Made by a program: the position numbers and the translations under genes. The notes below the pieces were generated by a model. That model ran no database searches, was not told where the DNA came from, and worked only from the letters and a program-made list of their open reading frames with translations. Shown here in pieces: positions 55,628-64,000 of a stretch of 64,000 bases of DNA (position 1 is the first letter of the stretch; each line of letters starts with the position of its first letter). Origin of the DNA: Maribacter luteus (lineage in GTDB: Bacteria; Bacteroidota; Bacteroidia; Flavobacteriales; Flavobacteriaceae); contig NZ_WKJH01000003.1 in the NCBI RefSeq assembly GCF_009674825.1, positions 124,001 to 188,000 of the forward strand, in the 5' to 3' direction.

Positions 55628-58310
55628 CTATTTCTTGATCATTATCATCTTGTGTTACTTGGCAGTACTTTTCTACATTGCCTTTATTGCTGAAAAAAAC
55701 GCTAAAAGTAAATGGGTCAACAACCCTTATATCTACACCTTGTCCCTTGCAGTGTATTGCTCCGCCTGGACGTACTATGGCAGTATTGGCACGGCGGCAA
55801 GTTCTGGCGTAGGCTTTTTACCGATATATCTGGGTCCGGCCATAGCAGTACCTTTATGGATCATCGTACTTCGTAAAATCATTCGGATTTCCAAACAACA
55901 TAAAGTATCATCCATTGCGGATTTTATTTCCCTTAGATATGCGAACAATCGCTTTTTGGGAGCTTTAATAACCGTTTTATGTATTACGGCCACTGTTCCA
56001 TATATTTCATTGCAATTGAAGGCCGTAGCAGAATCATTTGCAATAATGACAAATGAAACCCATGGCATTACTGCAAGTATTTTTGACGACTCTACCTTTT
56101 ACATTGCTTTGATATTGGCGATTTTCGCCACATTTTTTGGCACTCAGGCAACAGATGCTTCAGAAAAACATAAGGGAATCGTAACTACAGTAGCTTTTGA
56201 ATCGCTCTTAAAACTTACTTTCTTTTTAATTATTGGTGCATACGTCACCTATTATCTTTTCGATGGCACACAAGACATATACGACAAGGTTTCAATAACA
56301 CCCGATTTCAACAATTTAGTTAAACTTTCAGGCTTGGAGGGAGGTATCGATTGGGGGTTTATGATATTGCTATCCTTTACTGCGATATTTTTATTACCTA
56401 GACAATTTCAGGTTTCCGTATTGGAAAACACTAGGGAAAAACACTTAAAAAAAGCCATTTGGTTGTTCCCTCTCTATCTATTGCTCTTTAACGTATTCGT
56501 GATCTTTATTGCTTGGGCCGGTAAATTGACTTTGGAAGAAACAGCCAATCCGGAATACTATGCACTATTACTCCCATTGAACAGTAATCATACTTTTTTG
56601 GCTTTATTGGTATTTCTCGGGGGGTTATCGGCAGTAATTTCCATGGTTGTGGTATCTACCTTGGCTTTATCAAAAATGATTAGTAACAACCTGATTATCC
56701 CATATGGTTTCTTGGAAAAATTTATCAAGGCAAAACCGGAAGAAAATGCCATCTACATCAAAAACATAAGACGCATATCTATTTTTACGGTAATCATACT
56801 TGCCTATTTTTTTTACAATAACTTTTCCATAGAACTTTCTTTGTATTCCATCGGGTTGATTTCTTTCGTTATCGTAGCCCAATTAGCGCCTTCCTTTTTC
56901 ATTGGCCTCTATTGGAACCGCGGTTCTTCCTTAGCTTCGATATTGGGTATAATCCTAGGCTTTTTAATTTCTGCATATACGTTGATCCTGCCATTTACGA
57001 TAGAGGCATTTACGGGTAGTAGTGAATTTACGGAATTTGGGTTATTCGGAATCTCCGCATTAAAGCCCTATGCCCTATTCGGCATTGATTTCCTGAGTCC
57101 GCCCGCCCATGCTTTTTTCTGGAGTTTAACGGCCAATATCTTATGTTACCTGATTATTTCATTGGCTTTCAAAGGACATTACAGGGAACGTAATTACGCT
57201 GAAATGTTCGTCGATAGCAAGAACTATTCCTCGCTTCAGGATAGCGCCTTGGTTTGGAAAGGGGAAGCCTATGTGGCCGACATAAAAAACGTATTGACCA
57301 AATTTTTAGGGGAAGCAAGGACCCAACGTGCCCTACAGATCTTCTTTAGAAAATATGATATCCCTAGCGATACACAAATGGCCGATGCCCGTTTGATCAA
57401 TTTTTCAGAGAAATTATTGACCGGAAGCATTGGTGGGGCATCTGCAAAAATCTTGATTGCAGGGGTAGTAAAGGAACAAGAGATAAGTCTTCCCGAGGTT
57501 TTGAAAATCCTGGAAGAATCCAAAGAAACCATTATCAGTAACAAAGCCTTACAGGATAAATCTTCAGAGCTAACTCTTTTGACCGCAAAACTCAAGGATG
57601 CCAATGAGGAACTGATTGTAAAAGACAAACAAAAAGACGAGTTTTTGGATACGGTGGCGCATGAATTGAAAACGCCAATTACAGGAATCAGGGCCGCCTC
57701 TGAACTCCTGATGGATGATGACGACGAAATGCCGGTTGAAATGAGACAGACTTTCCTGAAAAATATCGTTGATGACTCCGATCGCTTATCTCGATTAATA
57801 AATAATATATTGGATTTTGAAAAACTCTCCACGGGCAGGGAACAATTGAATTTAAAGAAACGCAACATTCAGGATACCCTTAAAAAAGCAATCGGTAATA
57901 CACAGCATATCGCAGCGAAAAAGGAAATTGAAATAGTAAACAAAAACCGTTTTCATTTTGAACTTCCTTACGATGAGGATCGTATTTTGCAGGTCCTGAC
58001 CAATTTGCTTTCGAATTCAATCAAATTCTGCGAACCAAAAAAAGGAGTAATAACGTTGGACTATAAATTAGGGAATGATTGTATCGAAGTTTTTGTAAAG
58101 GACAACGGGAAAGGTATACCCGATGAGGATATAAACTATATATTCGATAAATTCTATCAATCTAAAAACCAAAATACGATTAAACCCCAAGGTAGTGGTT
58201 TGGGGCTGGCCATAAGCAAACAAATCATTGAAAAACACCATGGCCGCATTTGGGTAGAAAAAGGAAGTAAAGTTGGAACAACTTTTGGATTTAAGCTACC
58301 TTTTAATTAA
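55620..58310 (+). CDS. SLC-STAC histidine kinase (CrbS/CbrA-like short-chain-acid sensor)
   Basis: An 896-residue membrane sensor kinase. Residues about 1-515 form a sodium:solute-symporter domain with about 13 helices (NNRFLGALITVLCITATVPYISLQLKA). Residues about 545-640 form the STAC domain that links transporter-type sensors to kinases (ADIKNVLTKFLGEARTQRALQ, LINFSEKLLTGSIGGASAKIL). A short coiled coil follows (about 643-672), then HisKA with the phospho-histidine H681 in VAHELKTPITG, and the ATPase domain (LTNLLSNSIKFC, DNGKGIPDEDI, GSGLGLAISKQIIEKHHG). No PAS domain is present. Proteobacterial CrbS has the same transporter-kinase plan and controls acs. It is followed 19 bp later by the response regulator. 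Confidence 0.93.
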   Translation: MNNYFLIIIILCYLAVLFYIAFIAEKNAKSKWVNNPYIYTLSLAVYCSAWTYYGSIGTAASSGVGFLPIYLGPAIAVPLWIIVLRKIIRISKQHKVSSIADFISLRYANNRFLGALITVLCITATVPYISLQLKAVAESFAIMTNETHGITASIFDDSTFYIALILAIFATFFGTQATDASEKHKGIVTTVAFESLLKLTFFLIIGAYVTYYLFDGTQDIYDKVSITPDFNNLVKLSGLEGGIDWGFMILLSFTAIFLLPRQFQVSVLENTREKHLKKAIWLFPLYLLLFNVFVIFIAWAGKLTLEETANPEYYALLLPLNSNHTFLALLVFLGGLSAVISMVVVSTLALSKMISNNLIIPYGFLEKFIKAKPEENAIYIKNIRRISIFTVIILAYFFYNNFSIELSLYSIGLISFVIVAQLAPSFFIGLYWNRGSSLASILGIILGFLISAYTLILPFTIEAFTGSSEFTEFGLFGISALKPYALFGIDFLSPPAHAFFWSLTANILCYLIISLAFKGHYRERNYAEMFVDSKNYSSLQDSALVWKGEAYVADIKNVLTKFLGEARTQRALQIFFRKYDIPSDTQMADARLINFSEKLLTGSIGGASAKILIAGVVKEQEISLPEVLKILEESKETIISNKALQDKSSELTLLTAKLKDANEELIVKDKQKDEFLDTVAHELKTPITGIRAASELLMDDDDEMPVEMRQTFLKNIVDDSDRLSRLINNILDFEKLSTGREQLNLKKRNIQDTLKKAIGNTQHIAAKKEIEIVNKNRFHFELPYDEDRILQVLTNLLSNSIKFCEPKKGVITLDYKLGNDCIEVFVKDNGKGIPDEDINYIFDKFYQSKNQNTIKPQGSGLGLAISKQIIEKHHGRIWVEKGSKVGTTFGFKLPFN

Positions 58311-58329
58311 ATTGTAAGCACTATTGGGA

Positions 58330-58692
58330 ATGAAAAGAATATTGATAGTCGATGACGAGCCGAATATTGTGATGACTTTGGAATACGCCTTCAAGAAAAA
58401 AGATTTTGAGGTTTATATCGCAAGAGACGGTGGGGAGGCAATGCAAATACTTAAAAACAATATTCCCGATGTGGTATTACTAGATATAATGATGCCCAAT
58501 GTAGATGGTTACCAAACATTGGATCATATTAAAAAAAGTGAAGCTTTAAAGAACACAAAAGTTGTGTTCCTTACCGCTAAAAATAAAATTTCAGATATTG
58601 AAAAAGGATTGAAACTTGGGGCGGATAAGTATTTGACCAAGCCTTTTTCAATTAAAAAGATAGTTTCAGAAATACTAGAACTTCTTAATTAA
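58330..58692 (+). CDS. Receiver-only response regulator (CheY-like)
   Basis: A 120-residue single receiver domain, started at ATG 58330 (TTG 58324 would add two residues). The acidic pocket is D8/D9 (IVDDEPN), the phosphorylated aspartate is D52 (VVLLDIMMPN), and the lysine in TKPFSIKKIV follows the GADKYLTKP loop. There is no DNA-binding or enzymatic output domain. It is encoded 19 bp after the SLC-STAC kinase, so it is the obvious cognate partner, yet CrbR-type partners in proteobacteria carry a LuxR-type HTH. How its phosphorylation is read out is unknown; interaction with a separate DNA-binding protein is a possibility. Confidence 0.93.
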   Translation: MKRILIVDDEPNIVMTLEYAFKKKDFEVYIARDGGEAMQILKNNIPDVVLLDIMMPNVDGYQTLDHIKKSEALKNTKVVFLTAKNKISDIEKGLKLGADKYLTKPFSIKKIVSEILELLN

Positions 58693-58715
58693 CAATTGGT
58701 TTTGTGTGCAAACAA

Positions 58716-58723
58716 CACCTTTG
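58716..58723 (+). promoter_or_regulatory. Candidate promoter for the acyl-CoA synthetase operon
   Basis: CACCTTTG differs from TAnnTTTG by one base, and a TTG at 58696-58698 lies 17 bp upstream as a possible -33 element. Initiation near 58730 would precede the 74-residue gene. Confidence 0.35.
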
Positions 58724-58743
58724 TCTAATTAATGTAAGTTAAA

Positions 58744-58968
58744 ATGAAATTACGTCTTAATCCTTTGACATCGGATATTCTTATCTGTGTCTATGCCGTT
58801 GTATCCCTTTATCTACGTTTTAAATTTGAAAGCGAAACGGCAATCAGTCCTATGAACTCCATAGTCATGGGAATTTGTTTCGTGGTTATTCTTTGGGTAC
58901 TTATTAAACTTAAGGTACTTAACCCCAATTGGTTTGGACTTTTCAATGCTAAAAAAACCAAGTCATGA
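58744..58968 (+). CDS. Small two-helix membrane protein, unknown function
   Basis: A 74-residue protein with two hydrophobic segments (DILICVYAVVSLYLRF and MNSIVMGICFVVILWVLIKLKVL) and a basic tail ending KKTKS. I do not recognise a family. The last four bases overlap the start codon of the PrpE-like synthetase (ATGA), so it is translationally coupled to it and presumably serves the same acyl-CoA module. It could be a membrane tether or an accessory of the transporter; neither is shown by the sequence. Confidence 0.6.
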   Translation: MKLRLNPLTSDILICVYAVVSLYLRFKFESETAISPMNSIVMGICFVVILWVLIKLKVLNPNWFGLFNAKKTKS

Positions 58969-60857
58969 AGTATCAGGAATTCTACAAAAAAAGTATTGAA
59001 AATCCGGAACGTTTTTGGGAAAAACAAGCCCATCAGCTGCAATGGTACCATACCCCCAAAAATATACTTTCCAATGACGACAATGGTTATCCCCAATGGT
59101 TCGTCGACGGAAAATTAAACCTCAGCCATTTATGCATAGACAAACATATTGAAGATGGTTTTGGAAGGCAAAATGCCATAATTTATGATTCGCCGGTAAC
59201 CAACACCAAAGAAATCATCACCTATAATCGCCTGCAAAAAGAAGTTTCCAAACTAGCTGGGGCAATAAAGGATTTAGGACTAAAAAAAGGGGATACCGCC
59301 ATCATATATATGCCCATGATTCCACAGGCACTATATGCCATGCTTGCCTGTACACGAATAGGTGTTATCCATTCCGTGGTATTTGGAGGCTTTGCCCCAA
59401 ACGAGTTGGCCATAAGAATAGATGATTGTACGCCCAAGGTTATTATCACGGCATCTAGCGGTATTGAGATAGACCGAATAATACCCTATAAACCTTATGT
59501 TGACAAAGCTATTGAATTGGCTTCCCATAAACCCGAAAAGGTAATCCTCTTTCAAAGACATTTAGGTGCCGCTACCCCCGCAAAACCATATGATATAGAT
59601 TATTTGGAAGCGATTAAAAATGCAAGTCCCGCCGAGCCCATTGAGGTGGAATCGAACCATCCTTCCTATATATTGTACACATCCGGCACAACAGGGACAC
59701 CTAAAGGGATAATCCGTGATACGGGTGGCTATGCAACAGCCTTGAAATTCTCAATGAAGTATATCTATGGGGTAGATCCAGGTGATGTTTATTGGGCAGC
59801 CAGTGATGTTGGTTGGGTGGTTGGCCACAGCTATATTGTTTACGGCCCATTATTAAATAGAAACACTACAATTCTTTTCGAAGGAAAACCTATAAGAACG
59901 CCCGATGCCTCAACTTTTTGGAGGGTGATCAGTGAGCATAAGGTAAAAGTGATGTTTACCGCCCCAACAGCAATAAGAGCAATCAAGAAAGAAGACCCTG
60001 AAGGAAAAATGATCAACGATTATGATCTATCTAGCCTTAAATATCAGTTTTTGGCCGGTGAACGTTGTGATGTTTCTACCTTAAAATGGACAGAGGACAA
60101 ATTAAAGGTCCCGGTAATCGACCATTGGTGGCAGACCGAATCGGGCTGGCCCATGTTGGCAAATATGGTCGGGGTTGAATTGGCTAAGGTAAAACCGGGA
60201 TCGGCAACCTTTCCGGTATGTGGTTATGATATTCAGATATTGAACGAGGACGGAGAAGTTCTAGGACCAAATTCAGAAGGTTATGTTGTGGTAAAACTGC
60301 CACTGCCCCCTGGTAATTTGAGAAACATATGGGGCAATCCCCAAAGATTCCAAGCTGGCTATCTAGAGCGTTTCCCCGGGTATTACTTTTCGGGTGACGG
60401 AGGTTATAAGGATGAGGAAGGTTATGTATTCATTACCGGGCGGGTCGATGACGTTATCAACGTTGCGGGACATAGGCTCTCAACCGCCGAAATGGAAGAA
60501 ATAGTCGCTTCACATTCCCAAGTGGCCGAGTGCGCGGTAATAGGGATCAACGATGACCTTAAAGGTCAAATACCATTGGCCTTGGCAGTTACCAAATCTG
60601 GAAACGAAATTGCCGAATCGGTCATCCAAAGTGAAATTATAAAGGAAATCAGAAGTCAGATTGGGCCCGTAGCATCCTTAAAACAGGTTATCCTGGTAAG
60701 TAGATTGCCCAAAACACGATCAGGGAAAATCCTACGTAAATTATTACGAGGAATCGCAGACAATGAGGATTATAGCGTGCCTTCGACGATTGATGACCCT
60801 CTAATCATAGATGAAATAGCAAAAGCATATAGAACACATAAAATAGGATCCAACTAA
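58965..60857 (+). CDS. PrpE/ACSS3-like propionyl/acyl-CoA synthetase
   Basis: A 630-residue AMP-forming acyl-CoA synthetase. Adenylation motifs: YILYTSGTTGTPKGI (phosphate loop), YWAASDVGWVVGHSYIVYGPL, WWQTESGWP and SGDGGYKDEEGYVFITGRVDDVI, continuing into NVAGHRLSTAEMEE; the reactive lysine is in KTRSGKILRKLL. GHRLSTAEMEE and WWQTESGWP are the features of the PrpE/ACSS3 branch, active on propionate and other short-chain acids, rather than of Acs. It overlaps the small membrane protein gene by 4 bp and is followed 13 bp later by Acs, so two synthetases of different preference are co-expressed. Confidence 0.88.
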   Translation: MKYQEFYKKSIENPERFWEKQAHQLQWYHTPKNILSNDDNGYPQWFVDGKLNLSHLCIDKHIEDGFGRQNAIIYDSPVTNTKEIITYNRLQKEVSKLAGAIKDLGLKKGDTAIIYMPMIPQALYAMLACTRIGVIHSVVFGGFAPNELAIRIDDCTPKVIITASSGIEIDRIIPYKPYVDKAIELASHKPEKVILFQRHLGAATPAKPYDIDYLEAIKNASPAEPIEVESNHPSYILYTSGTTGTPKGIIRDTGGYATALKFSMKYIYGVDPGDVYWAASDVGWVVGHSYIVYGPLLNRNTTILFEGKPIRTPDASTFWRVISEHKVKVMFTAPTAIRAIKKEDPEGKMINDYDLSSLKYQFLAGERCDVSTLKWTEDKLKVPVIDHWWQTESGWPMLANMVGVELAKVKPGSATFPVCGYDIQILNEDGEVLGPNSEGYVVVKLPLPPGNLRNIWGNPQRFQAGYLERFPGYYFSGDGGYKDEEGYVFITGRVDDVINVAGHRLSTAEMEEIVASHSQVAECAVIGINDDLKGQIPLALAVTKSGNEIAESVIQSEIIKEIRSQIGPVASLKQVILVSRLPKTRSGKILRKLLRGIADNEDYSVPSTIDDPLIIDEIAKAYRTHKIGSN

Positions 60858-60870
60858 AAAACGAATAATA

Positions 60871-62778
60871 ATGAGTAATTATCACATTAAACATCTAGAA
60901 GAATATTATCAGGTATATAGAAAATCTGTGCGTAACCCCGAGGGTTTTTGGGAAGAAATCGCAGAAGAACATTTTATTTGGCGAAAGAAATGGGACAATG
61001 TTCTAGAGTGGGATTTCTCTAAACCGGAAGTAAAATGGTTCCAAGGCGCACAGCTCAATATTACCGAAAACTGTATAGACCGGCATTTACCTACACGAAG
61101 AAACAAAACCGCCATCCTTTTTGAACCTAACGACCCAAAGGAAGAAGCCTTGCATATTACTTACGGGCAATTATTTGAGAAGGTTTGCAAAATGGCCAAT
61201 GTTTTGAAAGCCAATGGCGTTAAAAAAGGTGACCGTGTTTGTATATATCTTCCGATGATACCAGAACTGACCTATGCCGTTTTGGCCTGTGCAAGGATCG
61301 GGGCAATACACTCGGTGGTATTTGCAGGTTTTTCATCGAATGCACTAGCTACGCGAATCAATGATTCCGATTGTAAAATGGTGATTACATCCGATGGTTC
61401 ATTTAGAGGAAGTAAATCAATCGACCTAAAAGGAATCGTGGATAAGGCTTTGGAAGATTGTCCTGGTGTTAATACCGTCTTGGTCGCCAAGCGGACCAAA
61501 AGTGATATTGAGATGGTAGAGGGTAGGGATAAATGGTTAGCTCCCTTAATGGCAGAGGCCTCTGCAGATTGCGATGCTGAAACCATGAATGCCGAAGACC
61601 CCCTTTTTATTCTCTATACCTCTGGATCCACAGGCAAACCCAAGGGTATGGTACATACTTGTGGTGGTTATATGGTTTATACGGCATATACGTTCAAAAA
61701 CATTTTTCAATATCGTGAAGAGGATGTATACTGGTGTACTGCTGACATTGGTTGGATTACCGGCCATTCCTATATCGTTTATGGTCCATTAGCCAATGGG
61801 GCTACTTCGATAATGTTCGAAGGGGTCCCCTCCTATCCCGATTTTGGTCGTTTTTGGGAAGTGGTGGAAAAACATAAAGTAAATCAGTTTTACACCGCAC
61901 CTACGGCTATTAGGGCCCTGGCCAAAGAGAATTTGGATTATTTGGAGAAATATGATCTTTCCTCATTAAAGGTTCTAGGTTCTGTAGGAGAGCCGATAAA
62001 TGAAGAAGCATGGCATTGGTACAACAATAATGTAGGTAAGAAAAAGAGTCCGATCGTAGATACTTGGTGGCAAACCGAGACGGGTGGAATCATGATTTCC
62101 CCTATACCTTATGTTACACCGACAACACCAACATTCGCCACATTACCCTTTATAGGAATACAACCGGCCTTAATGGATGAGGAAGGCAAAGAAATTAAAG
62201 GTAACCAAGTAGAAGGCCGCCTATGTATTAAATTCCCCTGGCCATCGATTGCACGAACTATTTGGGGCAATCATGAACGTTATCGGGATACTTACTTTTC
62301 GGCTTACAAAGACATGTATTTTACGGGTGATGGCGCCAATAGGGATGCCGTTGGCTATTATAGGATTACAGGTCGGGTAGATGATGTGATCATCGTTTCT
62401 GGCCATAATTTAGGTACCGCACCTATAGAAGACGCGATAAACGAGCACCAAGCAGTTGCTGAATCTGCCATTGTAGGTTTCCCACATGATGTTAAAGGAA
62501 ACGCACTTTATGGTTATGTTATCTTGAAAGAAACAGGGGAAAGTCGTGACAGGGATAACGTTCGTAATGAAATAAACCAACAGATTACCGAACTTATAGG
62601 CCCCATTGCCAAATTGGATAAAATTCAATTCGTATCAGGATTGCCCAAAACCCGAAGTGGTAAAATTATGAGAAGAATTTTACGTAAAATCGCGAGTAAC
62701 GACACTTCCAACCTTGGGGATACCAGTACCCTATTGAATCCTGAAATTGTAAAGGAAATCATGGATAACGTTTTATAA
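60871..62778 (+). CDS. acs: Acetate--CoA ligase
   Basis: A 635-residue AMP-forming acetyl-CoA synthetase that converts acetate, ATP and CoA to acetyl-CoA. Motifs: FILYTSGSTGKPKGM, WCTADIGWITGHSYIVYGPL, TWWQTETGGIMISP, YFTGDGANRDAVGYYRITGRVDDVI and IVSGHNLGTAPIEDA, ending with the acetylatable lysine in KTRSGKIMRRIL. Length is typical of Acs. It is the last gene of the operon, ending before a terminator at 62808, and sits downstream of the symporter and CrbS-like sensor, which together suggest acetate is the main substrate of the module. Confidence 0.95.
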   Translation: MSNYHIKHLEEYYQVYRKSVRNPEGFWEEIAEEHFIWRKKWDNVLEWDFSKPEVKWFQGAQLNITENCIDRHLPTRRNKTAILFEPNDPKEEALHITYGQLFEKVCKMANVLKANGVKKGDRVCIYLPMIPELTYAVLACARIGAIHSVVFAGFSSNALATRINDSDCKMVITSDGSFRGSKSIDLKGIVDKALEDCPGVNTVLVAKRTKSDIEMVEGRDKWLAPLMAEASADCDAETMNAEDPLFILYTSGSTGKPKGMVHTCGGYMVYTAYTFKNIFQYREEDVYWCTADIGWITGHSYIVYGPLANGATSIMFEGVPSYPDFGRFWEVVEKHKVNQFYTAPTAIRALAKENLDYLEKYDLSSLKVLGSVGEPINEEAWHWYNNNVGKKKSPIVDTWWQTETGGIMISPIPYVTPTTPTFATLPFIGIQPALMDEEGKEIKGNQVEGRLCIKFPWPSIARTIWGNHERYRDTYFSAYKDMYFTGDGANRDAVGYYRITGRVDDVIIVSGHNLGTAPIEDAINEHQAVAESAIVGFPHDVKGNALYGYVILKETGESRDRDNVRNEINQQITELIGPIAKLDKIQFVSGLPKTRSGKIMRRILRKIASNDTSNLGDTSTLLNPEIVKEIMDNVL

Positions 62779-62807
62779 GAATCTGGTAGAAACCAACCAA
62801 CCTGACC

Positions 62808-62844
62808 AAACCGTTCTTAGGCCAAACCTTTGAACGGTTTTTTT
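62808..62844 (+). terminator. Intrinsic terminator after acs
   Basis: AAACCGTTC (62808-62816) and GAACGGTTT (62832-62840) form a perfect 9-bp stem with a 15-nt loop, followed by TTTT. It separates acs from the convergent exporter gene. Confidence 0.8.
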
Positions 62845-62850
62845 ATGTAT

Positions 62851-64000
62851 TTAGGCCATGACCTTTGCTCGCCTTGAAGCCCTTCTCCTCACCAATATAA
62901 AAATAGCGAGGGATACCATTCCACAAATTGCCAAGCCCATGAACATGGGCAACACCGATTTTTGGATAAAACTGCCCACAAAGGCCGCTATGGGAATGGA
63001 CAATAAAGTAGAAATAAAACCTGTAATCGCAGCACCTATTCCCGCTATATGTCCAATTGGCTCCATGGCTATGGAACGAAAATTCCCCCACATAAAGCCC
63101 AAGCAGAAAAACTGTAAAGAAAGAAACCCGATCAATATTGCTACGTCAGGGTTTCCTGAATTCCAGAACAATAGTACATATATCAATGCTACACTGCTGA
63201 ATATGGAAAGTGCGGTCAAAGAAAGTCTTCGCATTCCAAACTTCAACACAAGGGTTCCGTTTAAAAAAGTTGACAAACCAATGGATACCGACAAACCGGC
63301 GAAAATCAGTGGAAAAGCCTCCTTCAGTCCGTAAATATCCTCGAAAATATGTTGTGAAGAACTTAAATACACCAAAAAAGAACCTGTGATCAAACCAGAT
63401 ATCATGGTAAATGCCAAGGTTTCTTTATACTTAACCAATTCCTTAAGTCCATCTACGAAAATATGGCTTGAAAAAGGTATTTTATATTCGGGATGCAAGG
63501 TTTCCGGTTGTCGTTTCCAGAACCATATACACACAACCAATGCAAGGATCAATTGCAAATAGAATATGGCCTGCCAGCCAAAAAAGCCCATAACCCCCTT
63601 ACCAATAGCAGGAGCTACAACAGGGACCAGAATAAAAAATGCGGTTACGAACGACATCACCTTGGCCATATAATCACCCTTATAAGTATCCCTGATAATC
63701 GAGATACTAATGGTCCTAGCGGCAGATAGCCCTATACCCTGGAATATTCGCCCAACGATCATCCATTCCAACGAAGGAGCCCAAAGACAAAGGATACTTG
63801 CGAGTGTAAAAACACTGAACCCTAAATAAACCATAGGTTTTCTACCAAATGTGTCGGATAACGGCCCAAAAAACAATTGACCTATTCCCAAACCTAAGAA
63901 AATCATGGTAATCAGTAATTGATGATCGGTAGAATCCAGGCTATTTATGGCCACACCGATATCGGATAACGCCGGCAACAAAGCATCTATCGCCAATGCG
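62851..64000 (-). CDS. Bcr/CflA-type MFS multidrug exporter (5' truncated by window edge)
   Basis: At least 381 residues of a 12-helix major facilitator protein running off the right edge, so the true start is outside the window (the TTG near 63996 is internal). The first helices are partly missing: visible pieces are AIDALLPALSDIGVAIN, LGLGIGQLFFGPLSDTFGRKPMVYLG (the MFS loop 2-3 signature) and FQGIGLSAARTISISIIRDTYKG, then an RRRASRRAKVMA tail. The DxxLPALxxI start of helix 1 and GPLSDxFGRK fit the Bcr/CflA group, which exports drugs and small peptides by proton antiport. It converges on acs. Confidence 0.85.
   Translation of the reverse strand, partial: ALAIDALLPALSDIGVAINSLDSTDHQLLITMIFLGLGIGQLFFGPLSDTFGRKPMVYLGFSVFTLASILCLWAPSLEWMIVGRIFQGIGLSAARTISISIIRDTYKGDYMAKVMSFVTAFFILVPVVAPAIGKGVMGFFGWQAIFYLQLILALVVCIWFWKRQPETLHPEYKIPFSSHIFVDGLKELVKYKETLAFTMISGLITGSFLVYLSSSQHIFEDIYGLKEAFPLIFAGLSVSIGLSTFLNGTLVLKFGMRRLSLTALSIFSSVALIYVLLFWNSGNPDVAILIGFLSLQFFCLGFMWGNFRSIAMEPIGHIAGIGAAITGFISTLLSIPIAAFVGSFIQKSVLPMFMGLAICGMVSLAIFILVRRRASRRAKVMA

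Noticed and set aside
57269-57868. 199-residue minus-strand open frame
   Set aside because: It overlaps the STAC and HisKA regions of the sensor kinase on the other strand and is very serine-rich, typical of an antisense shadow.

Overview
The window is a chromosomal segment from a member of the Bacteroidota, almost certainly a marine Flavobacteriaceae (Maribacter/Zobellia-like by overall feel; the genus is a guess). The reasons are a SusC/SusD pair, surface-lipoprotein signals of the SDDF/KE type after the lipobox cysteine, a giant SprB-repeat protein with a type IX secretion (type B) C-terminal signal, the long NagB with a fused LmbE domain, Bacteroidota-type -7 promoter elements (TAnnTTTG) and few Shine-Dalgarno sequences. 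No tRNA, rRNA, CRISPR array, prophage or intact insertion sequence was seen, and the gene order looks like core genome with a polysaccharide-utilisation island.

Layout. 1-7.2 kb (minus strand): the truncated BadF-type amino-sugar kinase, glyceraldehyde-3-phosphate dehydrogenase, 6-phosphofructokinase and a TamB-like envelope protein. 7.2-12.3 kb (plus): a tight housekeeping operon tsaD - TfoX-like - rsmE - DUF4159 - AI-2E transporter - THUMP-like methyltransferase. 12.7-26.1 kb: a carbohydrate island with SusC, SusD, a three-domain fasciclin lipoprotein and a large CRTAC1/ASPIC-type VCBS lipoprotein on the plus strand, facing a translationally coupled GH9 glycoside hydrolase + sulfatase pair on the minus strand. 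26.4-35.0 kb (minus): one 2865-residue SprB-repeat adhesin. 35.1-36.7 kb: a PQQ-type sugar dehydrogenase and its cytochrome c.

36.7-48.7 kb is an amino-sugar and peptidoglycan-recycling region: murQ with a DeoR-family repressor diverging from a NagB-LmbE fusion, followed by a DigH/GHL10-like periplasmic lipoprotein, an AmpG-like permease and a cytoplasmic NagZ-like GH3 enzyme. A DUF1080 lipoprotein and an exported Gfo/Idh/MocA oxidoreductase come next, then anmK. Together these can turn anhydro-muropeptide sugars into fructose-6-phosphate, with no NagA visible in the window. The LmbE domain of NagB is a candidate for the missing deacetylase.

48.7-62.8 kb is an acetate/short-chain-acid module. 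It contains a DnaQ-like exonuclease and a cNMP/CBS/DUF294 protein, an insertion-sequence-derived zinc-ribbon/HTH protein without a transposase domain, an outer-membrane porin, and the DUF4212 + sodium:solute symporter pair. These are followed by a small DUF3311-like membrane protein coupled to an SLC-STAC histidine kinase (CrbS/CbrA architecture), a receiver-only response regulator, another small membrane protein, and the PrpE-like and Acs acyl-CoA synthetases. The response regulator has no DNA-binding domain, and the IS-derived DNA-binding protein sits in the same cluster, so a rewired regulatory output is the most interesting hypothesis in the window. The last gene (62.8-64 kb, minus) is a truncated Bcr/CflA-type MFS exporter.
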